From: Phycisphaeraceae bacterium
GTDB taxonomy: Bacteria; Planctomycetota; Phycisphaerae; Phycisphaerales; UBA1924
Assembly: GCA_007693965.1 (NCBI GenBank)
Contig: RECQ01000032.1
Location: 1-64,000, forward strand
DNA length: 64,000 nt
Direction of reading: 5' to 3'
This document shows positions 16,249 through 23,841 of the stretch, one piece after another. Every line of letters begins with the position of its first letter. The first letter of the stretch is position 1. Position numbers and translations under genes: made by a program. Under the pieces are notes generated by a model, which did no database searches, had not been told where the DNA came from, and saw nothing but the letters and a program-made list of their open reading frames with translations.

Positions 16249-16949
16249 GATCTGCATCTCCTGCGCCGGGCCCTGGCGAGTTTTCGCATCCAGCGTGCAT
16301 GTCGGCGCGATGTGTCAAACCCGTGGGCGCCCACCCCGACCGCGCAGCCTGCGCCGGTCACGGCGATGGTCGTCAACAGCGTCGCCCATCTCGCTGCGGC
16401 TCCTGGAGGCTGGTATGGCCTGATGCTCACATCGCCAAAGAGTGACTGAGCCGCACGGATCAGGTCCGGCGTCCAGTGCAGGGCGATGATGATGACAGCC
16501 CATCCAGACAGCACAATCCATAGAGCGATGTGACGCATCGAGGCCCCCAACCACACGCCGCAGACCGCCGCCGGAATCAGCCATGCGAACATCTCATACG
16601 CCTCCAGGCCGCTGAAGTATGCAATCAGAGGCGTAGAGCGATCGGAGATCGACTGCGCTTCAGCGCTGCTGGCGCCTGCGCTCTGAAAATCCATCGCATC
16701 GGCGATGGCGAGCACGATGAAGTGGATCACCAGTAGAAAGAGGGCGGCGCAGACCATCTGCCCCGACAGACGTGCGAGCGCGAGAACGGCTTTTCTTCTT
16801 CGACGGGCCTCGAGCTTCGCCATCCGCCGAGCTGTGACGCGTCCGCACCCGGGGCACACCGCCACGAGCAGCCCGTAGCGCGGCTCCCGGGTCGTCGGCG
16901 TCCGCGCCAGGTCGACGCCGCAGCCCGGACAGGCGTGGGAAGTGCGCAT
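16245..16949 (-). CDS. Membrane protein with N-terminal double CPGCG zinc ribbon
   Basis: 234 aa. Residues 1-36 hold a zinc ribbon with two CPGCG knuckles (ACPGCGVDL, VCPGCGRV). A basic segment (MAKLEARRRRKAV) precedes a long hydrophobic helix (MVCAALFLLVIHFIVLAIA); further helices follow at about residues 120-140, 142-160 and 190-210. The C-terminus is very Arg-rich. It overlaps the downstream zinc-ribbon gene by ATGA and shares its layout, so the pair probably forms one membrane unit. No clear SD precedes ATG 16949. The function is unknown. Confidence 0.7.
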   Translation of the reverse strand: MRTSHACPGCGVDLARTPTTREPRYGLLVAVCPGCGRVTARRMAKLEARRRRKAVLALARLSGQMVCAALFLLVIHFIVLAIADAMDFQSAGASSAEAQSISDRSTPLIAYFSGLEAYEMFAWLIPAAVCGVWLGASMRHIALWIVLSGWAVIIIALHWTPDLIRAAQSLFGDVSIRPYQPPGAAARWATLLTTIAVTGAGCAVGVGAHGFDTSRRHARWMRKLARARRRRCRS

Positions 16950-16996
16950 GACGACAGTGTATTCGCAGGACGCTCAAGCCGATTTCAGATCGCCTT

Positions 16997-17023
16997 CCGG
17001 GGGCCGGGGGCCGGGGGCCGGGG
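16997..17023. repeat. Short tandem heptamer (CCGGGGG)n
   Basis: Three exact CCGGGGG units (16997-17017) and a partial fourth lie about 50 bp upstream of the start at 16949, in the same intergenic gap as the larger heptamer array at 17085. Confidence 0.75.
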
Positions 17024-17084
17024 CGGGGAGGCAGCTCAGTTTGAAAGCGTGGAGGCCGAGCGATGAGCAGCTCATGGCTCAACG

Positions 17085-17168
17085 CCCAGAACCCAGAACC
17101 CAGAACCCAGAACTCAGAACTCGGTACTCGGTACTCGGTACTCGGTACTCGGTACTCGGTGCTCAAAA
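17085..17168. repeat. Heptanucleotide tandem array (CCCAGAA)4-CTCAGAA-(CTCGGTA)5-CTCGGTG
   Basis: Eleven contiguous 7-bp units, 17085-17161, shift from CCCAGAA to CTCGGTA in register; a degenerate CTCAAAA follows to 17168. The array ends 6 bp before the metK stop, so it lies in the metK 3' region. On the minus strand it would encode STEYRVP repeats, but I do not regard that as a gene. It resembles the heptameric short tandem repeats (STRR) described in cyanobacteria. Confidence 0.85.
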
Positions 17169-17173
17169 CTCCC

Positions 17174-18337
17174 TCACACCGACTTCCGCAGCGCCTCCGC
17201 CTTGTCCGTTCGCTCCCAGGTGAAGAAGTCGCCGTCCGGCACGCGGCCGAAGTGGCCGTGGCGGGCCGTGGCCCGGTAGATCGGCTTGAGCAGGCCCAGC
17301 GACTCGATGATGCCCTTGGGCGTCAGGACGAAGGTGTCGCGGATGGCCTTTTCGATCTTTCGCTCATCCGCCTTGTGGGTGCCGAAGGTGTTGATGTGCA
17401 CGCTTGTCGGCTCGGCGACGCCGATGGCGTAGCTGAGCTGGATTTCGCACACCTCCGCCAGTTCGGCGGCGACCACGTTCTTCGCGATGTGCCGCGCCAT
17501 GTAGGCCGCCGAGCGGTCCACCTTCGTGGGATCCTTGCCGGAGAAGGCGCCGCCGCCGTGGCGGCCCATGCCGCCGTAGGTGTCGACGATGATCTTGCGC
17601 CCGGTCAGCCCCACGTCGCCGTGCGGCCCGCCGATCTCGAAGCGGCCCGTGGGATTCACATGGATTTTGATCGAATCGCGCCACAGGTCGCCCAGCACCG
17701 GCTTGATGATGTGCTTCACGCACTCACTCTTGAGGGCGTCCTGCTTGTCGTTCCAACGCTTGTCGTGCTGCGTGGAGAGGACGACGGTGTCGATGCCCGT
17801 CGGCTTGCCGCTCTCGGCGTATTCGAGCGTGACCTGGCTCTTGGCGTCCGGGCGCAGGCCGGGGATCTCCCCCGAAACGCGCACCTGCGCCTGCTTCTCG
17901 ACGATCCTGTGTGACAGGAAGATCGGCAGCGGCATCAGGGCGTTGGGGTCGAGCGTGTCAGTCTCGCGGCAGGCGTAGCCGAACATCATGCCCTGGTCGC
18001 CGGCGCCCTCCCTGTCCACGCCCATGGCGATGTCCGGAGACTGCTGCTTGATGCTGGTGAGCACCGCGCAGGTCTCGTAGTCGAAGGCCATGTTGGGGTC
18101 GGTGTACCCGATGTCCTTGACCATCTCGCGCACCACATCGGGGATCTCGACGTATGCCTCCGTCGTCACCTCGCCGGCGACGACCGCCATACCGGTGGAG
18201 ACCATCGTCTCGACGGCGGCCCGGGATTTCGGATCCTGGGCCAGCATGGCGTCCAGCACGGCGTCGGAGATCTGATCGGCGACCTTGTCAGGATGGCCCA
18301 TCGAGACGGATTCAGAGGTGAAAAGGTACGCGGACAT
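17174..18337 (-). CDS. metK: S-adenosylmethionine synthetase
   Basis: 387 aa, the usual size. The enzyme makes AdoMet from methionine and ATP in the cytoplasm. Signature segments: [20 protein letters not shown] at the N-terminus, the ATP-binding [13 protein letters not shown], the phosphate loop [19 protein letters not shown], and the C-terminal [11 protein letters not shown] 18337 has GGAG about 10 nt upstream; a much longer upstream extension of the frame is noncoding. It is divergent from rsmD, with 172 bp between the starts containing a small hairpin. No classical SAM riboswitch could be matched by eye. Confidence 0.97.
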   Translation of the reverse strand: MSAYLFTSESVSMGHPDKVADQISDAVLDAMLAQDPKSRAAVETMVSTGMAVVAGEVTTEAYVEIPDVVREMVKDIGYTDPNMAFDYETCAVLTSIKQQSPDIAMGVDREGAGDQGMMFGYACRETDTLDPNALMPLPIFLSHRIVEKQAQVRVSGEIPGLRPDAKSQVTLEYAESGKPTGIDTVVLSTQHDKRWNDKQDALKSECVKHIIKPVLGDLWRDSIKIHVNPTGRFEIGGPHGDVGLTGRKIIVDTYGGMGRHGGGAFSGKDPTKVDRSAAYMARHIAKNVVAAELAEVCEIQLSYAIGVAEPTSVHINTFGTHKADERKIEKAIRDTFVLTPKGIIESLGLLKPIYRATARHGHFGRVPDGDFFTWERTDKAEALRKSV

Positions 18338-18389
18338 GGTTGAATGGCTCCGGCAGAGGTCGCAGTGGGAGAGAAATCGGTTTGAACCG

Positions 18390-18411
18390 TTCATCCGGAT
18401 ACACGGATGAA
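18390..18411 (-). promoter_or_regulatory. Hairpin in the metK 5' leader
   Basis: An 8-bp perfect stem, TTCATCCG with CGGATGAA, and a 6-nt loop lies 53-74 bp upstream of the metK start on the transcribed strand, next to a second small hairpin (CGGT/ACCG). There is no U-run. The leader could fold into a regulatory element, but it does not match SAM riboswitch consensus sequences I know. Confidence 0.25.
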
Positions 18412-18509
18412 GCAGCAGGGACACTCTATCGCGCCGGGCCTCTGACGGCAACTTCCCGCCTCTTCGCCCTTGACGCCGCGGCCTTGTGACGGTCCGATCA
18501 TCCCACTTC

Positions 18510-19130
18510 ATGCGCGTCATAGCAGGCATACACCGGTCACGAAAGCTCCTCGGCCCGCCCGACGCCGAGCGCACCCGCCCCATGCCCGACCACGTCCGCG
18601 AGGCGCTCTTCAACCTCCTGCGCGGCCACACCGAGGGCGTCGCCGTCGTCGACGCCTTCGCCGGCACAGGATCGGTCGGCATCGAGGCCCTCTCCCGCGG
18701 CGCGACGCAGTGTCTCTTCGTTGAGCGCGATCGCGAGATCGCGGCCATACTGAAACAGAACATCGAGACGCTCGGGCTGGAGGAGGCCGCCACCGTTGTC
18801 GTCGGCGATGCGCTCGGCCCCGGCGCCCTCGCCCGCTGCCCGCGACCCGTGCACCTGGTCTTCTTCGATCCGCCGTACCGGCTCATCACCGAAGAAGAAC
18901 AGCGCCCCCGCGTGCTGGAGCAGTTCGAGCGCATCGCGGCCCTGCTCGACCCCGACGGCTTCGCCGTCCTGCGCACCCCGTGGCCCCTGGAGATATCCCG
19001 CGGCGCCGATCCGGAGGCGCTCGCCTACCTGCGCTTCGAATCCCTCGATGGACCCGAAACGCACGTCTACGGAACTATGGCGGTGCATCTCTACGCGCCG
19101 AAGCGCACGAGCGCGGTTGACGAGGATTGA
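18510..19130 (+). CDS. rsmD: 16S rRNA (guanine-966 N2) methyltransferase
   Basis: 206 aa. RsmD methylates G966 of 16S rRNA using AdoMet. The N-terminus [17 protein letters not shown] matches the family start (MRIIAGxxRGRxL), so ATG 18510 is preferred over GTG 18486, although neither has a clear SD. The AdoMet-binding motif is [20 protein letters not shown], the acidic ribose-binding residue is in FVERD, and the catalytic motif is FFDPPY. It ends exactly where the convergent truB stop begins (no intervening base). Confidence 0.93.
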   Translation: MRVIAGIHRSRKLLGPPDAERTRPMPDHVREALFNLLRGHTEGVAVVDAFAGTGSVGIEALSRGATQCLFVERDREIAAILKQNIETLGLEEAATVVVGDALGPGALARCPRPVHLVFFDPPYRLITEEEQRPRVLEQFERIAALLDPDGFAVLRTPWPLEISRGADPEALAYLRFESLDGPETHVYGTMAVHLYAPKRTSAVDED

Positions 19131-19823
19131 CTACACAAGCGGCGGGTTTTCGGGAATCTCCTCCAGCGCAATTGCATCGTCGATCGTGTACGGCCCGACG
19201 CGCGTGCGGCGAAGACTCTGCAGCCGGCCGCCCGTTCCCAGTTTCACGCCGATATCCCGCGCCAGGCTGCGGATGTACGTCCCCTTAGCGCAGCGGACAT
19301 CGATCGTCACCACCGGCCACTCGTAGGCGAGCACCTCGATGGCGTGGATCAGCGCCGGCCGGGCTTTCATCTCCGGCGCCTCGCCCGCCCGCGCCAGCTT
19401 GTACGCCGAGCGGCCGCCCATCTTGATCGCCGAGAAGACCGGCGGCGTCTGCATGATCTCGCCGACGAACGCGGCGCACACGCGCTCGACATCCCCGCGC
19501 CCCGGCTCTGAACCCGGCGAGACCTCGACCGGCGTCGGGTCGCCCTCCATGTCGTCCGTCGTTGAAAAGGCGGACAGATCGACCTCGGCGAGGTAGCCCT
19601 TTTCGCCCGCCATGAGTTCAGGCACGCGCTTCGTCGCCTCGCCCAGGCAGACGACCAGCACGCCCGTCGCCAGCGGATCGAGCGTCCCCGCATGGCCGAC
19701 CTTGGCGCCTCCGGTGATGCGGCGCACGCGCCGGCACACCGCGGCGGAGGTGACGCCGAGCGGCTTGTCCACCACGAGCACGCCGTTCAGGTCGGGTCGA
19801 TGGTTCTTGGGGCGTCGGGGCAT
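19131..19823 (-). CDS. truB: tRNA pseudouridine-55 synthase
   Basis: 230 aa. TruB isomerises U55 in the tRNA T loop. Motifs: NGVLVVDKPLGVTS, KVGHAGTLDPLATGVLVVCLG with the catalytic Asp in HAGTLDP, TPPVFSAIKMGGRSAYKLAR and RCAKGTYIRSLARDIG. The PUA-like C-terminal domain of larger TruB proteins is absent or very short. ATG 19823 was chosen because the core begins at once (MPRRPKNHRPDLNGVLVVDK); upstream sequence overlaps the tRNA-Ser gene on the other strand. It is convergent with rsmD. Confidence 0.95.
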   Translation of the reverse strand: MPRRPKNHRPDLNGVLVVDKPLGVTSAAVCRRVRRITGGAKVGHAGTLDPLATGVLVVCLGEATKRVPELMAGEKGYLAEVDLSAFSTTDDMEGDPTPVEVSPGSEPGRGDVERVCAAFVGEIMQTPPVFSAIKMGGRSAYKLARAGEAPEMKARPALIHAIEVLAYEWPVVTIDVRCAKGTYIRSLARDIGVKLGTGGRLQSLRRTRVGPYTIDDAIALEEIPENPPLV

Positions 19824-19876
19824 CGCTTGGAAGTGGCTGCTCAGCCCCGAAGGGCGCGGGATCGTCGAGATCGACG

Positions 19877-19905
19877 CTGACAAGGCAGGATCGAGACGGT
19901 ACCCT
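19877..19905 (+). promoter_or_regulatory. Candidate promoter for tRNA-Ser
   Basis: CTGACA (19877-19882), 17 bp, TACCCT (19900-19905). A start near 19912 would lie 30 bp before the tRNA. The -10 match is weak. Confidence 0.3.
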
Positions 19906-19941
19906 TTCCCCTCCCCCGGGGCGAACCCGCGGGAATGCTCC

Positions 19942-20028
19942 GGAGAGGTGTCCGAGTGGCTGAAGGAGCGGCACTGGAAATGCCGTATACGGGCAACCGT
20001 ATCGGGGGTTCGAATCCCCCCCTCTCCG
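19942..20028 (+). tRNA. tRNA-Ser (anticodon GGA)
   Basis: An 87-nt class II tRNA. The acceptor stem GGAGAGG (19942-19948) pairs with CCTCTCC (20021-20027), with discriminator G20028. The anticodon stem CGGCA/TGCCG encloses CTGGAAA, giving anticodon GGA. A long variable arm (ATACGG/CCGTAT) is typical of tRNA-Ser. The T stem is GGGGG/CCCCC around TTCGAAT. CCA is not encoded. Confidence 0.97.
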
Positions 20029-20152
20029 CTTTCCCCGTGCCCGCGGTGATGGGCGAATGAAAACCAGATCGCCAGGTCGAAGTCGTTGTTGGTGTGCTTC
20101 GTCCGGGACTTCCGCGAAACCGGCGCCGACATCGCCACATCCTGAACTCGCC

Positions 20153-20560
20153 TCACCGCAGGATCACCGCCAAGTCCCGCGCAAACGCAAGGATCAATCC
20201 GATCGCCTCCCGTCCGTCGGCCGCGGTTTGCAGCTTCTCCGCCAGCCGCTCGCGGGCCGAGGCCGCGGCGGCGTAGTCGTACCCGTCGTCTAGCGCCGGC
20301 TCATTCATCCTCCGGCGGATTTCCCCAAGCGCTTCGGCGGCGATGCGTCCGATGCGCTCGCTCGACTCTTCGTGCAGTGTGAGCAGGCGGGCCAGGCGCA
20401 GCATGGCGAGTTGGTCGGCGCCGAGCTGGCGCAGGACGCCCAGGAGCAGGCTTCGCTCCGCGGCGTCGAGCGTGACGGGTTCGTCCGCGGCGAGGCGTCG
20501 GGCGAGCGACTCGATTGCGGTCGCATCTATGGTCATGGCGTTGTGTGTTGAATTCTTCAT
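20153..20560 (-). CDS. Small helical protein of unknown function
   Basis: 135 aa, almost entirely predicted helix with many Ala, Leu, Arg and Glu and no signal peptide (MKNSTHNAMTIDATAIESLA). GGAG lies 8 nt upstream of ATG 20560. It follows the lipoprotein gene ending at 20622 by 61 bp on the same strand, so the two are probably an operon. No catalytic motif is visible and I do not recognise the family. Confidence 0.6.
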   Translation of the reverse strand: MKNSTHNAMTIDATAIESLARRLAADEPVTLDAAERSLLLGVLRQLGADQLAMLRLARLLTLHEESSERIGRIAAEALGEIRRRMNEPALDDGYDYAAAASARERLAEKLQTAADGREAIGLILAFARDLAVILR

Positions 20561-20621
20561 TGCATGGTCTCCGTATGTTGCGTGCTGCCCCTGATGATTT
20601 CCGCCAGGCGCCGTTCACTGT

Positions 20622-21362
20622 TCACTGGGTTTCAGTCTTTGTGTCCAGATTGAAGATGAGCGAGAGCAGCGTCTGCATGGCGCGCTCCGCCGCTTCCTGC
20701 TTCTCAGGGTTGTCAAGCGATTCCACCACGCCCATGCGCCACAGCTCGATGGCGCCGGTGCGGGCCAGGCGGTCGGACTCGGGTTCGAAGCGTGTGTAGG
20801 CGAGGAGGGCTTCGGAGGACTGAAGGGCGTCCGCCGCCAGGACGCCGAGGCGGGCGGCGTGGGTGTCGAGGGCTTCGAGCAGGGCCGACCCGGCGTCGTC
20901 GCGTTCGCGCAATGGCGTGAGGCGGGAGAGCAGGCGATCGCGAGTTTCGAAAGATTCTTCCAGGCGCGTGGCGGCGGCGTAGTCGCGCAGCCATGAAAGC
21001 GCTTCGTCCGGAGTCATGGCGCCTCGGGCGACTTCGTCTGCGAGCGGGCTGGCGTGCGATTCTCCGGATGCGATGTCATCCAGCAGCCGGGCCGCGTCCG
21101 CATCCCCGGTGGCCGTGAGCAAGTGGCCTGCGATCGCACGCTCGATGGCGCCGCGGGTGGTTTCCCGATCGATTGTGAGCAGCGCCTCGGTCGCCCCCCG
21201 CAGCGCAGCGAGATCCTGCCGATGGGCGTCGGCCAGTCGGGCCATGGCCTGGAGCTGGGCCGCGGCCACCGGCTCGGCGTCCCGGCGCGACACACAGCCG
21301 GGCGCGCCGGCCGTAAGAACGATGACAGTCAGAACCGGAATCGAAAAACGTGTGCGAATCAT
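20622..21362 (-). CDS. Alpha-helical lipoprotein
   Basis: 246 aa. Signal peptide with lipobox APGC (Cys at residue 23: MIRTRFSIPVLTVIVLTAG, then APGC). The mature part is helical and rich in Ala, Leu, Arg, Asp and Glu, with no recognised domain. A strong SD (GGAGG, 7 nt before ATG 21362) supports the start. It is upstream of the small helical protein gene. It is probably an envelope protein of unknown role. Confidence 0.7.
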   Translation of the reverse strand: MIRTRFSIPVLTVIVLTAGAPGCVSRRDAEPVAAAQLQAMARLADAHRQDLAALRGATEALLTIDRETTRGAIERAIAGHLLTATGDADAARLLDDIASGESHASPLADEVARGAMTPDEALSWLRDYAAATRLEESFETRDRLLSRLTPLRERDDAGSALLEALDTHAARLGVLAADALQSSEALLAYTRFEPESDRLARTGAIELWRMGVVESLDNPEKQEAAERAMQTLLSLIFNLDTKTETQ

Positions 21363-21617
21363 GCGTCGTCCTCCATGTGAGTGAACGACATCGACGATCG
21401 CACATGGCGCCGGAGCCGCAAGAGTGAAGACGGGCGAACATGAAAGTTTCAGTTGAAATTCGTCGCACTGACGGAGGCGGTGCGCATGGGAGCGCTGTTG
21501 CGCCGTTTTAGCGCGTTTCTCCGTTTGAATCGGGCGTTGGAATGCCGGGCGAGTTCCGACTCAAAGGTCGGTTCTGTGCGCACGGATGCGTGTGATGCTG
21601 TGTCTGAAGGAAGAGAG

Positions 21618-21645
21618 GCATCGGGCATCAGGCACTGGGCATCAG
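21618..21645. repeat. Heptamer repeat running through the dus stop codon
   Basis: Four consecutive 7-bp units: GCATCGG, GCATCAG, GCACTGG, GCATCAG. The final dus codons (ending LMPSA and the TGA stop at 21628-21630) are made from this repeat. Confidence 0.7.
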
Positions 21646-22884
21646 TTCGCGGGTGTGCTCGTAGTGCGTGTTGAGCACGGTGCGCCAGTCTTCGACCGTC
21701 TTCACGGCGATGAATTCGCGCCGGACTTCTTCGCCCTGCGGATGGTGGGCGGCGAAGCGGACGCCGAATTTCCGCATCATCAGGCCCGCCTTGCGCTCGC
21801 CATTGAGGGCGACGGAGAGCATGAAGTGCTGCTCCAGCACATCGCGCTGCTCTGCGATGGTGGGGGGCGTGGGCGTTTCGCCGGCCATCATCTGGCGTGC
21901 CTGGCGGAAGATCCACGGGTTGCCGATGCAGCCGCGGGCGACGCTGACGGCGTGGACGCCGGTGTAGGCGATCATGCGGAAGATGTCATGGACATCCCAC
22001 ACGTCGCCGGAGCCGAAGATGATGCAGTCCGGGCGGCGCTGCACAAGCTCGCGCAGGAAAGTCCAGCGGCTGGGGCCGACGTATTTCTGCTCGACGGTGC
22101 GCCCGTGGACCGTCGTCCAGGCGCAGCCCAGCTCATAGGCGCCGTCGAAGAGGCGCATGAAGTTGCGCTCGGCTTCGGGGGAGTCATCCGAGCCGCGGCG
22201 GAGCTTGACGGTGACGGGGATGGATTCGGGAACGGCCTGGCGCACGGCTTTGAGGATTTCGAGGGCGCCATCGGGGTCGGCCAGCCAGTGCCCGCCGCGG
22301 GCCTTGGCGGAGATTTTCTTGACCGGGCATGCGAGGTTGACGTCGATGGCCTGGAAGGTGGCGTCGGGGTTGATGAGCGATTCGTCGGCGGCGTGGTCCT
22401 TCGGTTCCTCGCGATCGCAGCGTCGGGGGAACTCGCCGGGGCGTGTGTAGACCATGTCGCGGTAGGCCCGCTCGCCGCGGCGGCCCTGCTCGGCCATCTT
22501 GACGGCGCCGACGGCCATCTCTTCGGGGTCGCTGCCCATGATCTGGCCGACGAGGGGGTGGTCCTCGGCGCCGCCGGGGATGTTGTCGTGGAGATCGCCG
22601 AGGTCGGCCTTGGCGAAGCCGCGGCCGCCGGCGAGGAGTGTGCGGTCGAGGAGGGCCTCGGTGACGCAGCAGGGGCAGCCGAGTCGGCGGGCAATGATGC
22701 GCATGGCGGCGTCGGAATATCCGGCGAGCCCGGCCTGGAAGAAGGGGGCGTCGAAGCCGGGCATGAGGGCGGGGATGCGCGGGTCGATGCGCGCGCCGAG
22801 GGCGGCCTCGGCGGGGTCGATCCGCTCGGCGCCGGGGGCGATGGCGGGGGAGGGGGGCGTCGCGTTGTTGCCATGGCAGGCCAT
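21628..22884 (-). CDS. tRNA-dihydrouridine synthase
   Basis: 418 aa from ATG 22884. Dus enzymes reduce uridines in tRNA using FMN. The TIM-barrel signature is present: QAGLAGYSDAAMRIIARRLG, QIMGSDPEEMA, VNLACPVKK with the catalytic Cys, PVTVKLRRG, TVHGRTVEQKYVG, IIFGSGDVWD and VSVARGCIGNPWIF, the last two binding FMN phosphate. The N-terminus has about 35 extra residues, and an insertion (CDREEPKDHAADESLINPD) precedes the active-site segment. No SD is evident upstream. The start is only 18 bp from that of the divergent lipoprotein. The C-terminus ends inside a heptamer repeat. The subfamily (A, B or C) cannot be fixed by eye. Confidence 0.93.
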   Translation of the reverse strand: MACHGNNATPPSPAIAPGAERIDPAEAALGARIDPRIPALMPGFDAPFFQAGLAGYSDAAMRIIARRLGCPCCVTEALLDRTLLAGGRGFAKADLGDLHDNIPGGAEDHPLVGQIMGSDPEEMAVGAVKMAEQGRRGERAYRDMVYTRPGEFPRRCDREEPKDHAADESLINPDATFQAIDVNLACPVKKISAKARGGHWLADPDGALEILKAVRQAVPESIPVTVKLRRGSDDSPEAERNFMRLFDGAYELGCAWTTVHGRTVEQKYVGPSRWTFLRELVQRRPDCIIFGSGDVWDVHDIFRMIAYTGVHAVSVARGCIGNPWIFRQARQMMAGETPTPPTIAEQRDVLEQHFMLSVALNGERKAGLMMRKFGVRFAAHHPQGEEVRREFIAVKTVEDWRTVLNTHYEHTRELMPSA

Positions 22885-22902
22885 AGAGGTGAGTATACGC
22901 GC

Positions 22903-23343
22903 GTGCGGAAGATTCCCGGATCCATGATTGCGTTGATTCTGCTCTCGCTCGCGGGGGCGCCGGCTTTCATTCTGGGCGGCTGCGCCAGCGCTGAGATCCG
23001 GGGCGGACGCCCATACCCGTCGCAACTGGAGCGGCTGACGCCGCTGGATATCCAGGTCTTTCGTGATGTCGGGCCGCGCGAGCTGCGACTGACCAACACT
23101 TCGGCGCGGTCGCTGGGCCCTTCCAGACTGTGGATCAACGCGTGGTACAGCGCGAGCGTCGAGCCATTGGAGGTCGGCCAGACCATCAGTGTGCACATCA
23201 GCCGTTTCCGCGATGAGCACGGGGAGCGGATTCGCGGCGGGGGATTCTTCGCCGCCCGGGCTCCGGAGCCAATCGTGCTCGCCGAACTCGAGACGGACGG
23301 GGGCCTGCGCCCGATTGTTTACGTCCCGATGCTGGACCGGTGA
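22903..23343 (+). CDS. Small lipoprotein
   Basis: 146 aa from GTG 22903. This start is chosen because GAGGTGAG (22886-22893) lies 9 nt upstream and because it adds the basic n-region MRKIPGS to the hydrophobic segment MIALILLSLAGAPAFIL and lipobox LGGC. The ATG at 22924 would lack both. The mature part is a compact beta-rich domain (FRDVGPRELRLTNTSARSLG; VGQTISVHISRFRDEHGERI) ending in VYVPMLDR. No known family is recognised. It is divergent from dus. Confidence 0.7.
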   Translation: MRKIPGSMIALILLSLAGAPAFILGGCASAEIRGGRPYPSQLERLTPLDIQVFRDVGPRELRLTNTSARSLGPSRLWINAWYSASVEPLEVGQTISVHISRFRDEHGERIRGGGFFAARAPEPIVLAELETDGGLRPIVYVPMLDR

Positions 23344-23841
23344 CGTTGGCGCCAAGCGTGAACTTCTGACAAACAACTGAATAGGGAGTGGCGAACAGTT
23401 GAGGTCGCTGACCGGTCCCCGCTTGCGCAGCGGGGCGATCTTATAGGACCATCATGTTCAGCGCATAAAAAACCCACCATACCAGGGGAAGCATGGTGGG
23501 TAGGAGGGAAGAAACACGTCGCTTGCAGTATACGAATCAGGATTTTCAAAGCAAGCGGATTCCACTCCCGGCCCACGCATTGAGGTCCGATTTTCCGATC
23601 GGGGGATCTGGGGTGTGGCAGGAATCTGGGGGATCCACCTTGTTCCGACGGGGCGTTGCGGGGCGCTCAGCGGCGTCAGGACACCGGGCGCTTCCGTGGG
23701 CGAGGCGAATCGGAGGATTCCTGTGGCGTATCCGCGGCGGGTGGCCTTGAGCGAGAGGGCGGGCGGGCCGATGGAGAAATCGTCGATTTTGCGTCTATCG
23801 GCCTGTACGCCGGGACCTTCCCGGCGGCGCCTGGAGAAGTG
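23344..23841. other. 498-bp intergenic region upstream of cheB
   Basis: No supported gene. It holds a GC hairpin at 23417-23435 (CCCCGCT/AGCGGGG) after the lipoprotein gene, possibly its terminator although it lacks a T-run, and a minus-strand terminator-like hairpin at 23466-23501. No convincing promoter for cheB was found; an in-frame upstream extension of cheB (from 23656) has no family support. Confidence 0.6.
23466..23501 (-). terminator. Minus-strand intrinsic terminator with no obvious gene
   Basis: Read on the minus strand, a 9-bp stem TACCCACCAT.../ATGGTGGGT (arms 23493-23501 and 23472-23480, 12-nt loop) is followed by TTTTTT (23472-23467). All annotated genes to the right for 13 kb are on the plus strand, so it would end an unannotated antisense or small RNA. 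Confidence 0.55.

Noticed and set aside
16660-17166. Minus-strand open frame beginning STEYRVPSTEYRVP
   Set aside because: The first part translates the heptamer array, the rest overlaps the zinc-ribbon gene in another frame. Not a gene.
17085-17168. Possible CRISPR array
   Set aside because: Units are 7 bp and contiguous with no spacers.
18338-18509. SAM riboswitch upstream of metK
   Set aside because: Only small hairpins are present; no match to conserved SAM riboswitch cores I know. A covariance-model search would decide.
21586-22902. Long upstream part of the plus-strand frame that ends at 23343
   Set aside because: It is antisense to dus; the lipoprotein starts at GTG 22903 with its own Shine-Dalgarno.
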